DNA of 64,000 nucleotides. Source: Variovorax paradoxus (GTDB lineage: Bacteria; Pseudomonadota; Gammaproteobacteria; Burkholderiales; Burkholderiaceae_C). The stretch spans positions 62,001-126,000 of the forward strand of contig NZ_JAUSXL010000002.1 of NCBI RefSeq assembly GCF_030815975.1, written 5' to 3'. A program made the position numbers and the translations under genes. The notes under the pieces were generated by a model. It worked only from the letters and a program-made list of their open reading frames with translations, was not told the origin of the DNA and did no database searches. This document shows, in pieces, positions 22,211 to 30,213 of this stretch (the stretch's first letter is position 1; the number at the start of each line of letters is the position of its first letter).

Positions 22211-22245
22211 AGTTATCAGCTATTAAAAGCATTGCAGCTCGCTAT
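22209..22245. promoter_or_regulatory. OxyR binding site upstream of ahpC
   Basis: The sequence reads ATAG-N7-CTAT-N7-ATTG-N7-CTAT, matching the OxyR tetra-motif ATAG-N7-CTAT-N7-ATAG-N7-CTAT at 15 of 16 defined bases with exact spacing. It touches the -35 of the ahpC promoter and lies in the intergenic region shared with bfr. Confidence 0.8.
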
Positions 22246-22382
22246 GTTTTCGATGGCCTCGAGGCAGCTCGGATACGAACGTGTATCACCCTCAAACGCA
22301 TGCAGACCGGCGCAGCATGGGATTGCTTGCAAGGGCTCGCCCGCCCCTCTCACAATCGGTACTTTCAGAATAAGGAAAAAAC

Positions 22383-22859
22383 ATGAAGGGCGACCCCAAG
22401 GTCATCGAACATCTGCAGGCGCAGCTCAAGAACGAGCTCACTGCAATCAACCAGTATTTCCTCCACTACCGCATGCTCAAGCACTGGGGCCTGGACAAGC
22501 TGGCCAAGAAGGAATACGAAGAATCGATCGGCGAAATGAAGCACGCCGACAAGCTGATGGACCGCATCTTCATGCTCGACGGCCTGCCGAACCTGCAGGA
22601 CCTGGGCAAGCTGAACATCGGCGAGGACGTGCCCGAACTGCTGAGCTGCGACCTGGGCGCCGAAACCGGCGCGCAAGCCACCATCAAGGACGGCATCGCC
22701 TACTGCGAGACGGCGCGCGACTACGTTTCGCGCGACCTGCTGCAGGAAATCCTGGACGACACGGAAGAGCACATCGACTTCCTGGAAACCCAGATCGACC
22801 TGATCGACAAGGTCGGCGTGCAGAACTATCTGCAGTCGCAGATGGGCGAAGTCAGCTGA
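22383..22859 (+). CDS. bfr: Bacterioferritin
   Basis: Haem-containing 24-mer iron store of 158 aa, strongly like E. coli Bfr. The ferroxidase ligands Glu18, Glu51, His54, Glu94, Glu127 and His130 and the haem ligand Met52 (IGEMKHAD) are at the expected positions. AAGGAAAA lies 6 nt before the start. It diverges from ahpC, and a Bfd-type ferredoxin that could release its iron is encoded 4 kb away at 27082. It ends 24 bp from the convergent cytochrome b561 gene. Confidence 0.96.
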   Translation: MKGDPKVIEHLQAQLKNELTAINQYFLHYRMLKHWGLDKLAKKEYEESIGEMKHADKLMDRIFMLDGLPNLQDLGKLNIGEDVPELLSCDLGAETGAQATIKDGIAYCETARDYVSRDLLQEILDDTEEHIDFLETQIDLIDKVGVQNYLQSQMGEVS

Positions 22860-22883
22860 TGCCACAAGGCTTGGGCGACGTTC

Positions 22884-23453
22884 TCAGTCGACGTCGCCCG
22901 GCTCCTGCGGGCGCTTGCGCCCGTTGAGCATGGCGGCAACCAGGTTTTCCCGGTGCCGCCAGCTCGTGAAGGCAACGCCGGCCAGATGCAGCGCAATCAG
23001 CGCCACCAGCGTCCAAGCCAGGCTACGGTGGAGCCATTCCACCCACGCCAATCCCCAGAACATGTCGAGCGAATACATCCAGCCCGTGACGCCCACAGCC
23101 GTCACCGTGGCAAGCAAGCCGACGACCATCCAGCCGCCCAGCGGGTTGTGGCCCAGGTAGCGCTTCTCGCGTCGGGCGAACACCTGGGCGGCGTAGCGCG
23201 CCACCTCCGCGGGAGGCCGCACGAACTGCCCGAACCTCGCGTAGCGCCCGCCCCACCAGCCGCCCATGCAACGGCCGGCAATCAGGGCCATCGCTGCGTA
23301 GCCTGCGAGTTCGTGCAGCCACAACAGCGCCTCACCGCTGAACCATGCCACGACAATGGCCGCGACCAGCGCCCAATGCGTTGCGCGCAGCCAGGGCGCC
23401 CAGACCCGCATCGACGGACGATCGGGAGTCGCACGCACCGCGCGCTTCTTCAT
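22884..23453 (-). CDS. Cytochrome b561-type membrane protein
   Basis: A 189-aa di-haem b-type cytochrome of the prokaryotic b561/Ni-Fe hydrogenase cytochrome b fold. After a basic N-terminus (MKKRAVRA) it has four membrane segments: residues about 22-42, 48-65, 105-125 and 142-162. Histidines likely to bind haem are in ATHWAL, WLHELAGY, WLHRSLAW and ALHLAG. Its ATG shares a base with the stop of the PepSY gene (TGATG), so the two are translated together. As last gene of the receptor-piuC-pepSY operon it may pass electrons from quinol to the periplasm for ferric reduction (inference). Confidence 0.85.
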   Translation of the reverse strand: MKKRAVRATPDRPSMRVWAPWLRATHWALVAAIVVAWFSGEALLWLHELAGYAAMALIAGRCMGGWWGGRYARFGQFVRPPAEVARYAAQVFARREKRYLGHNPLGGWMVVGLLATVTAVGVTGWMYSLDMFWGLAWVEWLHRSLAWTLVALIALHLAGVAFTSWRHRENLVAAMLNGRKRPQEPGDVD

Positions 23454-23752
23454 CAGGACGGCTGCTTCACCTGCCCGACCTTCTCGAAGGTCTTGGGGTC
23501 GAAGAATGCTTCGGCGCGCTGGCCTTTTTCGTCGAAGCCGTAGACCTCGTAGCAGCCATTGAAGTTCTTGATCTGGCGAACCTTCCAGCCTTCGCCGGTC
23601 AGCTTGCGCTGAAGCTCCATCTGCGGGCGCATTTCTTCCTTGGGAACCGGCGCGCATTTGACCGCGCCGTGCTCGACGAATTGAGCGGATGCCGATGCAG
23701 ACCCAAGGAGCGCGGCCGCAGTGGCTGCGGCGAAAAGAAGTGACTTGTTCAT
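23453..23752 (-). CDS. Periplasmic PepSY-domain protein
   Basis: A 99-aa secreted protein. The signal peptide (residues 1-23, MNKSLLFAAATAAALLG...) is likely cleaved after ASA. The rest is one PepSY-type beta-alpha fold, with EEMRPQMELQRKLTGEGWKVRQIK and NGCYEVYGFDEKGQRAEAFFDP. Two cysteines (in VKCAPV and NGCYEV) may form a disulphide. It is 37 bp after piuC and overlaps the cytochrome b561 start. PepSY domains occur in the ferrisiderophore reductases PiuB/FpvG; here the domain stands alone beside a cytochrome. Confidence 0.82.
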   Translation of the reverse strand: MNKSLLFAAATAAALLGSASASAQFVEHGAVKCAPVPKEEMRPQMELQRKLTGEGWKVRQIKNFNGCYEVYGFDEKGQRAEAFFDPKTFEKVGQVKQPS

Positions 23753-23789
23753 GAATGATCTCCTGGCGTTGCAGGCGCCACGCCGCGGC

Positions 23790-24476
23790 TCAGATGTCGA
23801 GCCACATGCGCAGCAGGTTGTGGTACGTGCTCGTGAGGCCGATCACGCCGGAATCGGTCTCGCCATATTGGCTGCGCAGATGGCGCAGGTGGTTGTCCAT
23901 CTCGAACAGCAGCCGGCGCTGCTCATCGCTGCGCACCATGCTCTGGATCCAGAAGTAGCTCGCCAGGCGATACCCGCGGGTGACGGGAAGCACCCGGTGA
24001 ACGCTGGTGCCCGGATAGAGCACCATGTCGCCGGCTGCGAGCTTCACACGCTGGGTGCCGAAGGTGTCCTCGATCACGAGTTCGCCGCCGTCGTATTCAC
24101 CGGGCTCGGCCAGGAACAGGGTGCACGAAATGTCGGTGCGCACCCGCCCTGAACCATCGCGCAGGAAGCGGACCGCACTGTCAACGTGATTGCCGAAGCT
24201 GTTGGCCGCGCCGCCATAGCGATTGAACAATGGTGGCGAGATCTGCTTCGGGAGCGCTGCCGAGAAGAAAACCTGGTGCCGTTCCAGGCCGCGCAGCAGC
24301 AGCTGCTGCAGCGCGCGGGTCTGTTCGCAGTCCTCGCGCAGCTGTTCGTTGTTCTTGGCCTGCGCCGACTGGCTGCCGGCGGTGATCCGTCCGTCGCCCC
24401 AGGGGGCGTCGGCGAGGATCTCGCGGGCCTCGCCCAGCTCCTCGGAGGTGAGCACCTCTTTGATGTGCAGCAGCAT
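23790..24476 (-). CDS. piuC: Fe(II)/2-oxoglutarate-dependent dioxygenase PiuC (PKHD-type hydroxylase)
   Basis: Cytoplasmic dioxygenase of 228 aa, homologous to E. coli YbiX and Pseudomonas PiuC, found beside Fiu/PiuA receptors and linked to catecholate siderophore-drug uptake. The iron ligands are His and Asp in NHVDSAVRF (about residues 97-99) and His in [10 protein letters not shown] (about 158). The 2OG-binding Arg is in [10 protein letters not shown]. It starts 19 bp after the receptor gene. The natural substrate is unknown. Confidence 0.93.
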   Translation of the reverse strand: MLLHIKEVLTSEELGEAREILADAPWGDGRITAGSQSAQAKNNEQLREDCEQTRALQQLLLRGLERHQVFFSAALPKQISPPLFNRYGGAANSFGNHVDSAVRFLRDGSGRVRTDISCTLFLAEPGEYDGGELVIEDTFGTQRVKLAAGDMVLYPGTSVHRVLPVTRGYRLASYFWIQSMVRSDEQRRLLFEMDNHLRHLRSQYGETDSGVIGLTSTYHNLLRMWLDI

Positions 24477-24495
24477 GGCTCCGAGGATAGTCCGA

Positions 24496-26817
24496 TCAGA
24501 AGCGCACGCCGACGGTGCCGAGCACCTGCCGCTTGGTGCCGAGGATGGCGAAGCCCGGATACAGCTGATCGCCGTAGGCCTTGTTGCTGAGGTTGTTGAC
24601 GTTGAGCTGCACGTACACGTCCGGGGTGAACTTGTATTCGAGCATGGCGTCGGCCACCACGTAGCCCGGGACGCGGGCGGTCGCCGACGCGGCGCCGGTG
24701 TTGCCCGTCAGCGGGCGGTTCTCGGTCGCGCCATGCGCGCCCAGCGCGACGCGCAGCTTCGGTGTCGCCTGGTAGCTCACCCAGACCGCGCCCGACTGCT
24801 TGGGCGTGAGGCCCACGCGCTGGCCGATCGAGGCCTGCGCCGCAGCCGCGCTGCCGGCCTGGTCGATCTTGGCGACCGGCACCCAGGTGTACGAAGCGTA
24901 GATCTCCCACTGCGGGCCCAGGCGGCCGACCACGTCGAGCTCGACGCCCGCGGTGTGGCGCTTGCCCGAGAGCGTGTAGGCCGAGCCGGCGAAGTCGGCA
25001 TCGGTGGTGCGCTCGTTGTACTTCTCGGTGCGGAAGATCGCGCCGCGCGTGGAGAGCGCGCCGCCCAGCCAGTCGAGCTTGGCACCCAGTTCGAGGTTGC
25101 GGCTCTTCTCGGGCGGCGTATTGGCGTTCTGCGGCGTGACGTACTGGTAGGTGTCGGCCGAGGTGTTGAACGAAGTGCCGTACGACAGGTGGTACGACTG
25201 GGTGTCCGAAGGCTGATACAGCACGCCGCCACGGTAGCTCCACGGCGAATTCGACAGGTGCGTGCTGGTGACGCTCAGCGGCGTGTTGCTCACTGCACCG
25301 GTGCGGTAGTTCAGCTGCTCGAAGTCGCCCTTGAAGTTGTCGTAGCGAATGCCGCCGAGCACCTTCCAGTGCGACGCGACCTGAACCAGGTCCTGCACGT
25401 AGAGGCCGTAGGCCTTCGCATCGTAGTTGCTCGAATTGCGCCATTGCGGCGACAGGCCGGTGCCAACCAGGCCGGTGCCATCGTCGGGAGTGCCGACGCG
25501 CGTGGGCGGACGGATGCCCAGTGTGCTGCCGTTGTTCTGGAAGCGAACGGCCTCTTCCTTCGAGGCATCGATGCCGGTGAGCAGCTCATGCTTCATGCCG
25601 AGCGCATCGAAGGCCAGGCTGTAGTCGCTCTGCGCATAGGTGGCCTTGTACCGGTCCTTGCGCGGCGTGAGGCTGCTGCGCGTGAGGAAGGTCGACGGAT
25701 CGAGCGACGTGACCGCCCGGGTGCCGGCCGGGCAGGTGCCCGCCGCCGTCGGAAGCGCGCCGCAGGCGCCCACCGCGGTGCTCCACTGCGCCCGTTCGAA
25801 CACGCCGCTGCGCAGCTGCGTGCGCAGTTCGCCGCCGTTGGCGAAGGTGTGCTTCCATGCGCCGTGCACATAGTTCGCCTCGCCGTCGACGAAGTCCGCC
25901 GAGGTGCCGTAGAAGTTGCCGGGCTTGACCGGCGCCAGGCTGCCGTTGACATAGCGCACGGCCGACATCGGCACGTTGTTGTTCTTCAGGTGGAACAGGC
26001 CGACGGTGAATTCGTCCGCGGTGCCCAGGCCCCAGCTGTATGACGGCGCAATGCCGTACTTGTCGATGTTCGCGCCGCCGTTGTCGGCCTTGTTGTACAT
26101 CGCATTGATGCGCAGCGCCGAGGTCTCGCCGGTGCGCACGTTGAAATCGGCGGTGGTGCGGAAGTAGCCACCGCTGCCGATGGTGCCCACGACATCGGTC
26201 TGGTCGGCCAGCATCGGCCTTTTGCTCACCTGGTTCACCACGCCACCCGTCGAGCCGCGGCCGAAGAGCATCGAGGCCGAGCCGCGCAGCACTTCGATGC
26301 GGTCGAGGTTGAAGGTGTCGCGGTCGTACTGCGAGGGGTCGCGCATGCCGTCGATCATGAGATCGCCGGTGCTGGCAATCGGGAAGCCGCGCAGCCGGAT
26401 GTCCTGGTCGGTGCCGTTCTCGGTGGCCGCAAAGGTGATGCCGGCCGAATAGTGCAAGGCGTCCTTGAGCGTGTCGAGCTTGACGTCGTCGATCAGCTTT
26501 TCGGTGATGACGTTGATCGACTGCGGAATGTCGCGGATCTCCTGCGTTCCCTTGCCGATGCTGGTCTTCTTGGTCTGGACCTTGTCCTTGCTCTGCGCTT
26601 CGGCCTGCTCCGTCACCGTGATGGTTCCGAGGGTTCCGCCCTGCACCGGCGCCGCCGGCGTTTGCGCCCAGCTGCTGACCGATGCAGCCAGCATCAGGGC
26701 CCCGAAAGGCAGGATGGCCGCTTCGCGCGGCATGCTGGATGTCGCGGCGCCCGCCGCAGGAACCGAAGAAGACAAGGGACGCAACGCACGAGCGCGCCGA
26801 CGGGCAACATTGGACAA
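24496..26817 (-). CDS. TonB-dependent ferric-siderophore receptor (Fiu/PiuA type)
   Basis: A 22-strand outer-membrane receptor of 773 aa. It has a signal peptide ending at SWA-Q, a plug domain with the TonB-box region and [17 protein letters not shown], then [36 protein letters not shown] and a C-terminal barrel closing on VRF with final Phe. I start at TTG 26817, which has GGGAGG 5 nt upstream; another TTG at 26838 lacks an SD. The pairing with piuC suggests catecholate-type ligands. The promoter (TTGCAT-N16-TCTAAT) is followed at once by a Fur-like box. Confidence 0.93.
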   Translation of the reverse strand: MSNVARRRARALRPLSSSVPAAGAATSSMPREAAILPFGALMLAASVSSWAQTPAAPVQGGTLGTITVTEQAEAQSKDKVQTKKTSIGKGTQEIRDIPQSINVITEKLIDDVKLDTLKDALHYSAGITFAATENGTDQDIRLRGFPIASTGDLMIDGMRDPSQYDRDTFNLDRIEVLRGSASMLFGRGSTGGVVNQVSKRPMLADQTDVVGTIGSGGYFRTTADFNVRTGETSALRINAMYNKADNGGANIDKYGIAPSYSWGLGTADEFTVGLFHLKNNNVPMSAVRYVNGSLAPVKPGNFYGTSADFVDGEANYVHGAWKHTFANGGELRTQLRSGVFERAQWSTAVGACGALPTAAGTCPAGTRAVTSLDPSTFLTRSSLTPRKDRYKATYAQSDYSLAFDALGMKHELLTGIDASKEEAVRFQNNGSTLGIRPPTRVGTPDDGTGLVGTGLSPQWRNSSNYDAKAYGLYVQDLVQVASHWKVLGGIRYDNFKGDFEQLNYRTGAVSNTPLSVTSTHLSNSPWSYRGGVLYQPSDTQSYHLSYGTSFNTSADTYQYVTPQNANTPPEKSRNLELGAKLDWLGGALSTRGAIFRTEKYNERTTDADFAGSAYTLSGKRHTAGVELDVVGRLGPQWEIYASYTWVPVAKIDQAGSAAAAQASIGQRVGLTPKQSGAVWVSYQATPKLRVALGAHGATENRPLTGNTGAASATARVPGYVVADAMLEYKFTPDVYVQLNVNNLSNKAYGDQLYPGFAILGTKRQVLGTVGVRF

Positions 26818-26920
26818 GAGGACCTCCCAGAAAGCCAAACGGCTGGTTTGAATGGCTGGCTGGGACCGGTGCTTTACCGGTGGTGGCTTGCCGAAATTGG
26901 GCTGGAGTGTAGTGCGAACG

Positions 26921-26939
26921 TAGTCTTAATCATTCGCAA
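26921..26939 (-). promoter_or_regulatory. Fur-like box at the receptor promoter
   Basis: The minus strand reads TTGCGAATGATTAAGACTA immediately after the -10. Its first 13 bases match the hemP Fur box (TTGCGAATCATTA) at 12 positions. Confidence 0.6.
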
Positions 26940-26966
26940 TTAGATTCGCGTGTTGTCAGAATGCAA
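26939..26966 (-). promoter_or_regulatory. Promoter of the receptor-piuC-pepSY-b561 operon
   Basis: On the minus strand, -35 TTGCAT (26966-26961), a 16-nt spacer and -10 TCTAAT (26944-26939), about 122 bp before the chosen start. Confidence 0.6.
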
Positions 26967-27008
26967 CTTTTTCACAGCAGTACGAAAGACCTCTCGAGGG
27001 GATAGTGA

Positions 27009-27038
27009 TTGAAAATGCGAGAGATTCGTATTTATAAT
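27009..27038 (+). promoter_or_regulatory. bfd promoter with internal inverted repeat
   Basis: TTGAAA (27009-27014), an 18-nt spacer and TATAAT (27033-27038). The spacer region holds the 19-bp imperfect inverted repeat AATGCGAGAGATTCGTATT (27013-27031), the size of a Fur operator and sharing its AATGCGA arm with the Fur-type sequences nearby. Confidence 0.6.
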
Positions 27039-27081
27039 CGGCTCGAACCCAACCAGCCAGCCAACTGCCGCTTTCACCGCC

Positions 27082-27354
27082 ATGATCGTTTGCGTCTGCC
27101 GCCGAGTCTCCGACCGTGAAATCGCACGTCACGTGCGGGCCGGCATGACTTTCGACGAAGTCCAGTTCGAACTTGGCGTGGCCACCCAGTGTGGCCAGTG
27201 TGAAGGCTGTGCGCGCGATATCGTCGCGCAGTGCAGCGCCTCTCATCCGGTTGCCGCGTTGAACCGCGAATCGGGAACGAGTGCGATCCAGCTTGCCACC
27301 TCCATCTCGGAAAGCAAGGCATGGAACTCTTCTCGGCGCTCGGCGGCAGCCTGA
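27082..27354 (+). CDS. bfd: Bacterioferritin-associated ferredoxin-like (2Fe-2S)-binding protein
   Basis: A BFD-like [2Fe-2S] domain in residues 1-55. The cluster cysteines are Cys4 and Cys6 (MIVCVCRRV) and the pair in TQCGQCEGCA. Bfd reduces haem in bacterioferritin and releases Fe2+; bfr is 4 kb away in this window. The 90-aa length exceeds the usual ~64 because of a Ser/Ala-rich tail (about residues 60-90) with no recognisable fold. The last 34 bp overlap a possible 24-codon gene in another frame. It is first in the tonB-exbBD direction under an iron-type promoter. Confidence 0.85.
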   Translation: MIVCVCRRVSDREIARHVRAGMTFDEVQFELGVATQCGQCEGCARDIVAQCSASHPVAALNRESGTSAIQLATSISESKAWNSSRRSAAA

Positions 27355-27395
27355 TACTCGTTGCAGGCTCGGTCTGGTGGATCTTTCGTAAGTAA
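27321..27395 (+). CDS. Possible 24-aa membrane microprotein
   Basis: A short frame overlapping the end of bfd. Residues 1-3 are MEL, residues 4-21 are one hydrophobic stretch ending in WWIF, and the end is Arg-Lys, a plausible single membrane helix with a positive-inside C-terminus. A purine-rich AAGCAAGG lies 1-8 nt upstream. It lies between bfd and tonB. The call rests on composition only. Confidence 0.35.
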   Translation: MELFSALGGSLILVAGSVWWIFRK

Positions 27396-27465
27396 ACAGT
27401 AGTCGTAGCGGTTTTGCTGCAATCGAGGCACGCTCCGTGCGCGCTCGCATTCGAATTGGTTGATC

Positions 27466-28164
27466 GTGTCTGACCGCTTTGCCCCCCCTCCCTCCGTTCT
27501 GGGCCTCTCGCGCAATGCACTCATTGCCGGGGGCGTGATCCTGTTTCATGCAGCCGCGCTGTGGGCGCTGCAAAGCGGCCTGCTGCGCCGCGCTGCCGAA
27601 GTGGTGATCCCTGTCGAAATATTGAGCCAGTTCGTCGAGCCGCCCAAGCCGGCCGAGCCGCCTCCTCCACCTCCGCCGCCGCCTCCGCAGCGCAAACCCG
27701 AGGCCGTCAAGCCTCCGCCTCGCCCGGTGGCCGTCCGCGAACCGAAGCCGACACCCGCGCCCAGCGCGCCGGTCGGCGTGCCCGAGCCACCTCCCCCCGC
27801 GCCCATCGCGGAGGCTCCCGCTCCTACCCCGCCCGCTCCCCCGGCCCCTCCACCGGCGCCGCCCGCACCGCGGACGATCGAGATTTCGGAAGGCCAGACG
27901 CGCTACGTCAGGGAACCCAAGCTCGTGTATCCCAGCATGAGCAGGCGGCTGGGCGAGTCGGGAACCACCGTCGTCTCGATCTATTTCGACAGCGAAGGCT
28001 TCGCCAAGCGCGTCGAACTCTTCAAGTCCAGCGGATTCGAACGGCTCGACGAAGCGGCGCTCAGCGCCGCCCGAACCGCCCAGGTCACGCCCTTCAGGCA
28101 AACGGGAGGCAACGCGCAGACCACCTACCTGCTGCGGGCCCCCTTCTCATTCAAACTGAATTAA
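27466..28164 (+). CDS. tonB: TonB energy-transducing protein
   Basis: Transmits the proton-motive force from ExbB-ExbD to outer-membrane receptors; 232 aa from GTG. It has an N-terminal membrane anchor (residues about 15-36, RNALIAGGVILFHAAALWAL), a long Pro/Glu/Lys-rich periplasmic spacer with a run of ten prolines (about 63-140), and the C-terminal TonB domain (YPSMSRRLGESGTTVVSIYFD to VTPFRQ). The start is uncertain: GTG 27466 or TTG 27460, neither with a clear SD. exbB follows 22 bp later. Confidence 0.93.
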   Translation: MSDRFAPPPSVLGLSRNALIAGGVILFHAAALWALQSGLLRRAAEVVIPVEILSQFVEPPKPAEPPPPPPPPPPQRKPEAVKPPPRPVAVREPKPTPAPSAPVGVPEPPPPAPIAEAPAPTPPAPPAPPPAPPAPRTIEISEGQTRYVREPKLVYPSMSRRLGESGTTVVSIYFDSEGFAKRVELFKSSGFERLDEAALSAARTAQVTPFRQTGGNAQTTYLLRAPFSFKLN

Positions 28165-28186
28165 TTCTTCTCTGGAGCAACTTCGT

Positions 28187-28903
28187 ATGGATTCCCAATT
28201 CGGCTTGATGAACGTCTGGAACCAGGGCGATTTCGTCACCAAGGCCGTCGCGCTGCTGCTGGTCGGCATGTCGCTTGCGTCGTGGATCGTGATCATCATC
28301 AAGGCCCTCGACGTCATCAAATACAAGCGCCTGGCCAAGCATTCGCAGGACTTCTGGCACAGCGAAGACTTCGCAACCGCGCTCAACAAGCTCGGCAAGG
28401 ACGACAGCAACCCGTTTCGCGCCCTGGCGCTCGAAGGCCGCGAAGCGGCTGCGCATCACCGCAACACGAAAGCCCATCTGCACGATGCGCTGGACGTGAG
28501 CGACTGGATCACGCGCGCACTGCGCAACGGCATCGACGCATTCACCGCGCGCCTTCAAACCGGCCTGGCGATCCTGGCATCGGTCGGTTCGACGGCCCCG
28601 TTCATCGGCCTGTTCGGCACCGTCTGGGGTATCTATCACGCGCTCATGAGCATCAGTACGGCCGGCCAGGCCACCATCGACAAGGTGGCGGGCCCGATCG
28701 GCGAGGCACTGATCATGACGGCGCTGGGCCTCGCGGTGGCCATTCCGGCGGTGCTGGGCTACAACGCACTGGTGCGCGGCAACAAGTTCGTGCTCACCAA
28801 GCTCAACAGCTTTGCGCATGACCTCCACGCCTATTTCGTGACCGGCGCACGCGTGCAAAGCGGCAGCGGCGACGCCATCGTGGTTCCGCTCAAGAAGGGC
28901 TGA
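28187..28903 (+). CDS. exbB: ExbB, TonB-system proton channel subunit
   Basis: Inner-membrane MotA/TolQ/ExbB-family protein of 238 aa that forms the pentameric channel with ExbD. The membrane segments are residues about 16-38 (KAVALLLVGMSLASWIVIIIKAL), 125-150 (ASVGSTAPFIGLFGTVWGIYHAL) and 170-195 (GEALIMTALGLAVAIPAVLGYNAL). GGAG lies 9 nt before the ATG. It is between tonB and exbD in one operon. Confidence 0.95.
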   Translation: MDSQFGLMNVWNQGDFVTKAVALLLVGMSLASWIVIIIKALDVIKYKRLAKHSQDFWHSEDFATALNKLGKDDSNPFRALALEGREAAAHHRNTKAHLHDALDVSDWITRALRNGIDAFTARLQTGLAILASVGSTAPFIGLFGTVWGIYHALMSISTAGQATIDKVAGPIGEALIMTALGLAVAIPAVLGYNALVRGNKFVLTKLNSFAHDLHAYFVTGARVQSGSGDAIVVPLKKG

Positions 28904-28908
28904 GCATC

Positions 28909-29322
28909 ATGGCTTTCGGAACCCAGGACGAACCCGATGAGGTGATGAACGAGATCAACATGACGCCGCTGGTCGACGTCATGCTGGTGCTCCTGATCAT
29001 CTTCATCATCACCGTGCCGGTGATGAAACACGCAGTCAACATCGACCTGCCGCGCGCCACCAGCGAACCGGAGCAGCCCAAGCCGCAGAACATCCTGTTC
29101 AGCATCACCGCCGACGGCAGCTACTACTGGAACGAACAGAAGATCGAAGACGGCGAGCTGCCCGCCCGCCTGGCCGCCGAGGCCGCGAAGGACCCGCAGC
29201 CCGAGCTGCACATTCGCGGCGACAAGGCTGTGCGCTATGAACGCGTGGCCAAGGCCATGTCGCAGGCGCGGGAAGCGGGCGTGCGCAAGATCGGCTTCAT
29301 TACCGAGCCCGACGCGAAGTAA
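28909..29322 (+). CDS. exbD: ExbD, TonB-system proton channel subunit
   Basis: A 137-aa inner-membrane protein of the ExbD/TolR family. After the cytoplasmic N-terminus comes MNEINMTPLVDVMLVLLIIF, containing the essential membrane aspartate, and then a periplasmic domain. It starts 5 bp after the exbB stop and closes the tonB-exbB-exbD operon; hemP follows with its own promoter. Confidence 0.95.
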   Translation: MAFGTQDEPDEVMNEINMTPLVDVMLVLLIIFIITVPVMKHAVNIDLPRATSEPEQPKPQNILFSITADGSYYWNEQKIEDGELPARLAAEAAKDPQPELHIRGDKAVRYERVAKAMSQAREAGVRKIGFITEPDAK

Positions 29323-29359
29323 GTCACGGAACGGCCTTAAAAAAAGCTGATCGCCGCGA

Positions 29360-29390
29360 TTGACTTTTTATTGCGAATCATTATCATTCA
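29360..29390 (+). promoter_or_regulatory. hemP promoter overlapped by a Fur box
   Basis: -35 TTGACT (29360-29365), a 16-nt spacer and -10 TATCAT (29382-29387). The Fur box TTGCGAATCATTATCATTC (29371-29389) covers the spacer and -10, matching the AATCATTATCATT-type Fur consensus, so iron repression is expected. Confidence 0.8.
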
Positions 29391-29417
29391 CTCATCGCTT
29401 CGATAAGGGAATTTCAG

Positions 29418-29630
29418 ATGCAAGCCAAACCGAACGCCTTTTCTGTTCTGAGCCATCCTTCGCTCGACCAATCGGGTGGCGGACATGCGTCCATCCAGGC
29501 GCCGCGCCCGGCGCCGATGGTCGAAAGCACGGAGCTTCTCAAGGGAAGCAAAACCGTGGGCATCATGCACAACGGCTCCCTCTATCGCCTCCAGGCCACC
29601 AAACTCGGCAAGCTGATTCTTACCAAGTAA
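29418..29630 (+). CDS. hemP: Hemin uptake protein HemP (HmuP)
   Basis: A 70-aa small protein. The family core is in the C-terminal half: STELLKGSKTVGIMHNGSLYRLQATKLGKLILTK. In Burkholderiales HemP/HmuP is needed for haem uptake and acts as a regulator of the haem receptor. AAGGGAA lies 8 nt before the ATG. It has its own Fur-box promoter and terminator, so it is a separate transcript behind tonB-exbBD. No haem receptor or hmu transporter gene is in the window. Confidence 0.92.
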   Translation: MQAKPNAFSVLSHPSLDQSGGGHASIQAPRPAPMVESTELLKGSKTVGIMHNGSLYRLQATKLGKLILTK

Positions 29631-29668
29631 GCAGTCAGCCCGCCCCTCGCGCAAGTTTCATCGTGGGG

Positions 29669-29704
29669 CGACTTGAGGAGATTCATCTCCGAGGGTCGTT
29701 TTTT
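29669..29704 (+). terminator. Terminator after hemP
   Basis: A two-part stem, CGAC/GTCG outside and GGAGAT/ATCTCC inside, ending in six T residues, 39 bp after the hemP stop. Confidence 0.8.
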
Positions 29705-29757
29705 GCTAGCCAACGGTTCGCCGACCAGCCAAGCTTTTTTTCACGCTGGATATCCAA

Positions 29758-29787
29758 CAAAAACGCCGACTCGAAGTCGGCGTTTTG
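29758..29787. terminator. Bidirectional terminator between hemP and the HbpS-like gene
   Basis: AAAACGCCGAC and GTCGGCGTTTT pair over 11 bp with a 5-nt loop; A and T tracts on both sides allow it to serve both strands, mainly the minus-strand gene. Confidence 0.8.
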
Positions 29788-29805
29788 CTTTGGCGCTTCG
29801 AATGC

Positions 29806-30213
29806 TCAAAGACCGAGGGCTGCGATGCCCGCCTTGGCAATCTGGGCATCCTCGTTCGACTTCACGCCGCTCACGCCGACGGCGCCAATCACCTGGCCGT
29901 CCTTCACGATGGGCACGCCGCCCTCGAGCAAGCCCTGCACGGCGGGTGCCGTGAGAAAAGCGGTGCGGCCGCCGTTGATGATGTCTTCGTAGACCTTGCT
30001 CTCGCGGCGCCCCATGGCTGCCGTATGTGCCTTGGCAGGTGCGATATGGGACGACAGTGCCGCGGCGCCGTCGAGGCGCTGGAGCCACAGCAGGTTGCCG
30101 GCATCGTCGGAGATGGCAATGGTCACGGCCCAGTTGTTCTTGAGGGCTTCGGCTTCGGCAGCCGCGGCAATGGCCTTGACATCGGCGAGTTCGAGGAAGG
30201 ACTTGGTCTTCAT
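29806..30213 (-). CDS. GlcG/HbpS family haem-binding-type protein
   Basis: A 135-aa single-domain member of the GlcG/HbpS/PduO-C family. VTIAISDDAGNLLWLQRLDGA, SSHIAPAKAHTAAMG and VPIVKDGQVIGAVGVSG are the family signature. Some members bind or degrade haem (HbpS); others accompany glycolate or propanediol genes. No signal peptide is seen, so it is cytoplasmic. It is convergent with hemP, which gives weak contextual support for a haem-related role. Confidence 0.88.
   Translation of the reverse strand: MKTKSFLELADVKAIAAAAEAEALKNNWAVTIAISDDAGNLLWLQRLDGAAALSSHIAPAKAHTAAMGRRESKVYEDIINGGRTAFLTAPAVQGLLEGGVPIVKDGQVIGAVGVSGVKSNEDAQIAKAGIAALGL

Noticed and set aside
22872..22898. Inverted repeat GGGCGACGT/ACGTCGCCC between bfr and cytochrome b561.
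   Set aside because: No T tract, and one arm is in coding sequence; not supported as a terminator.
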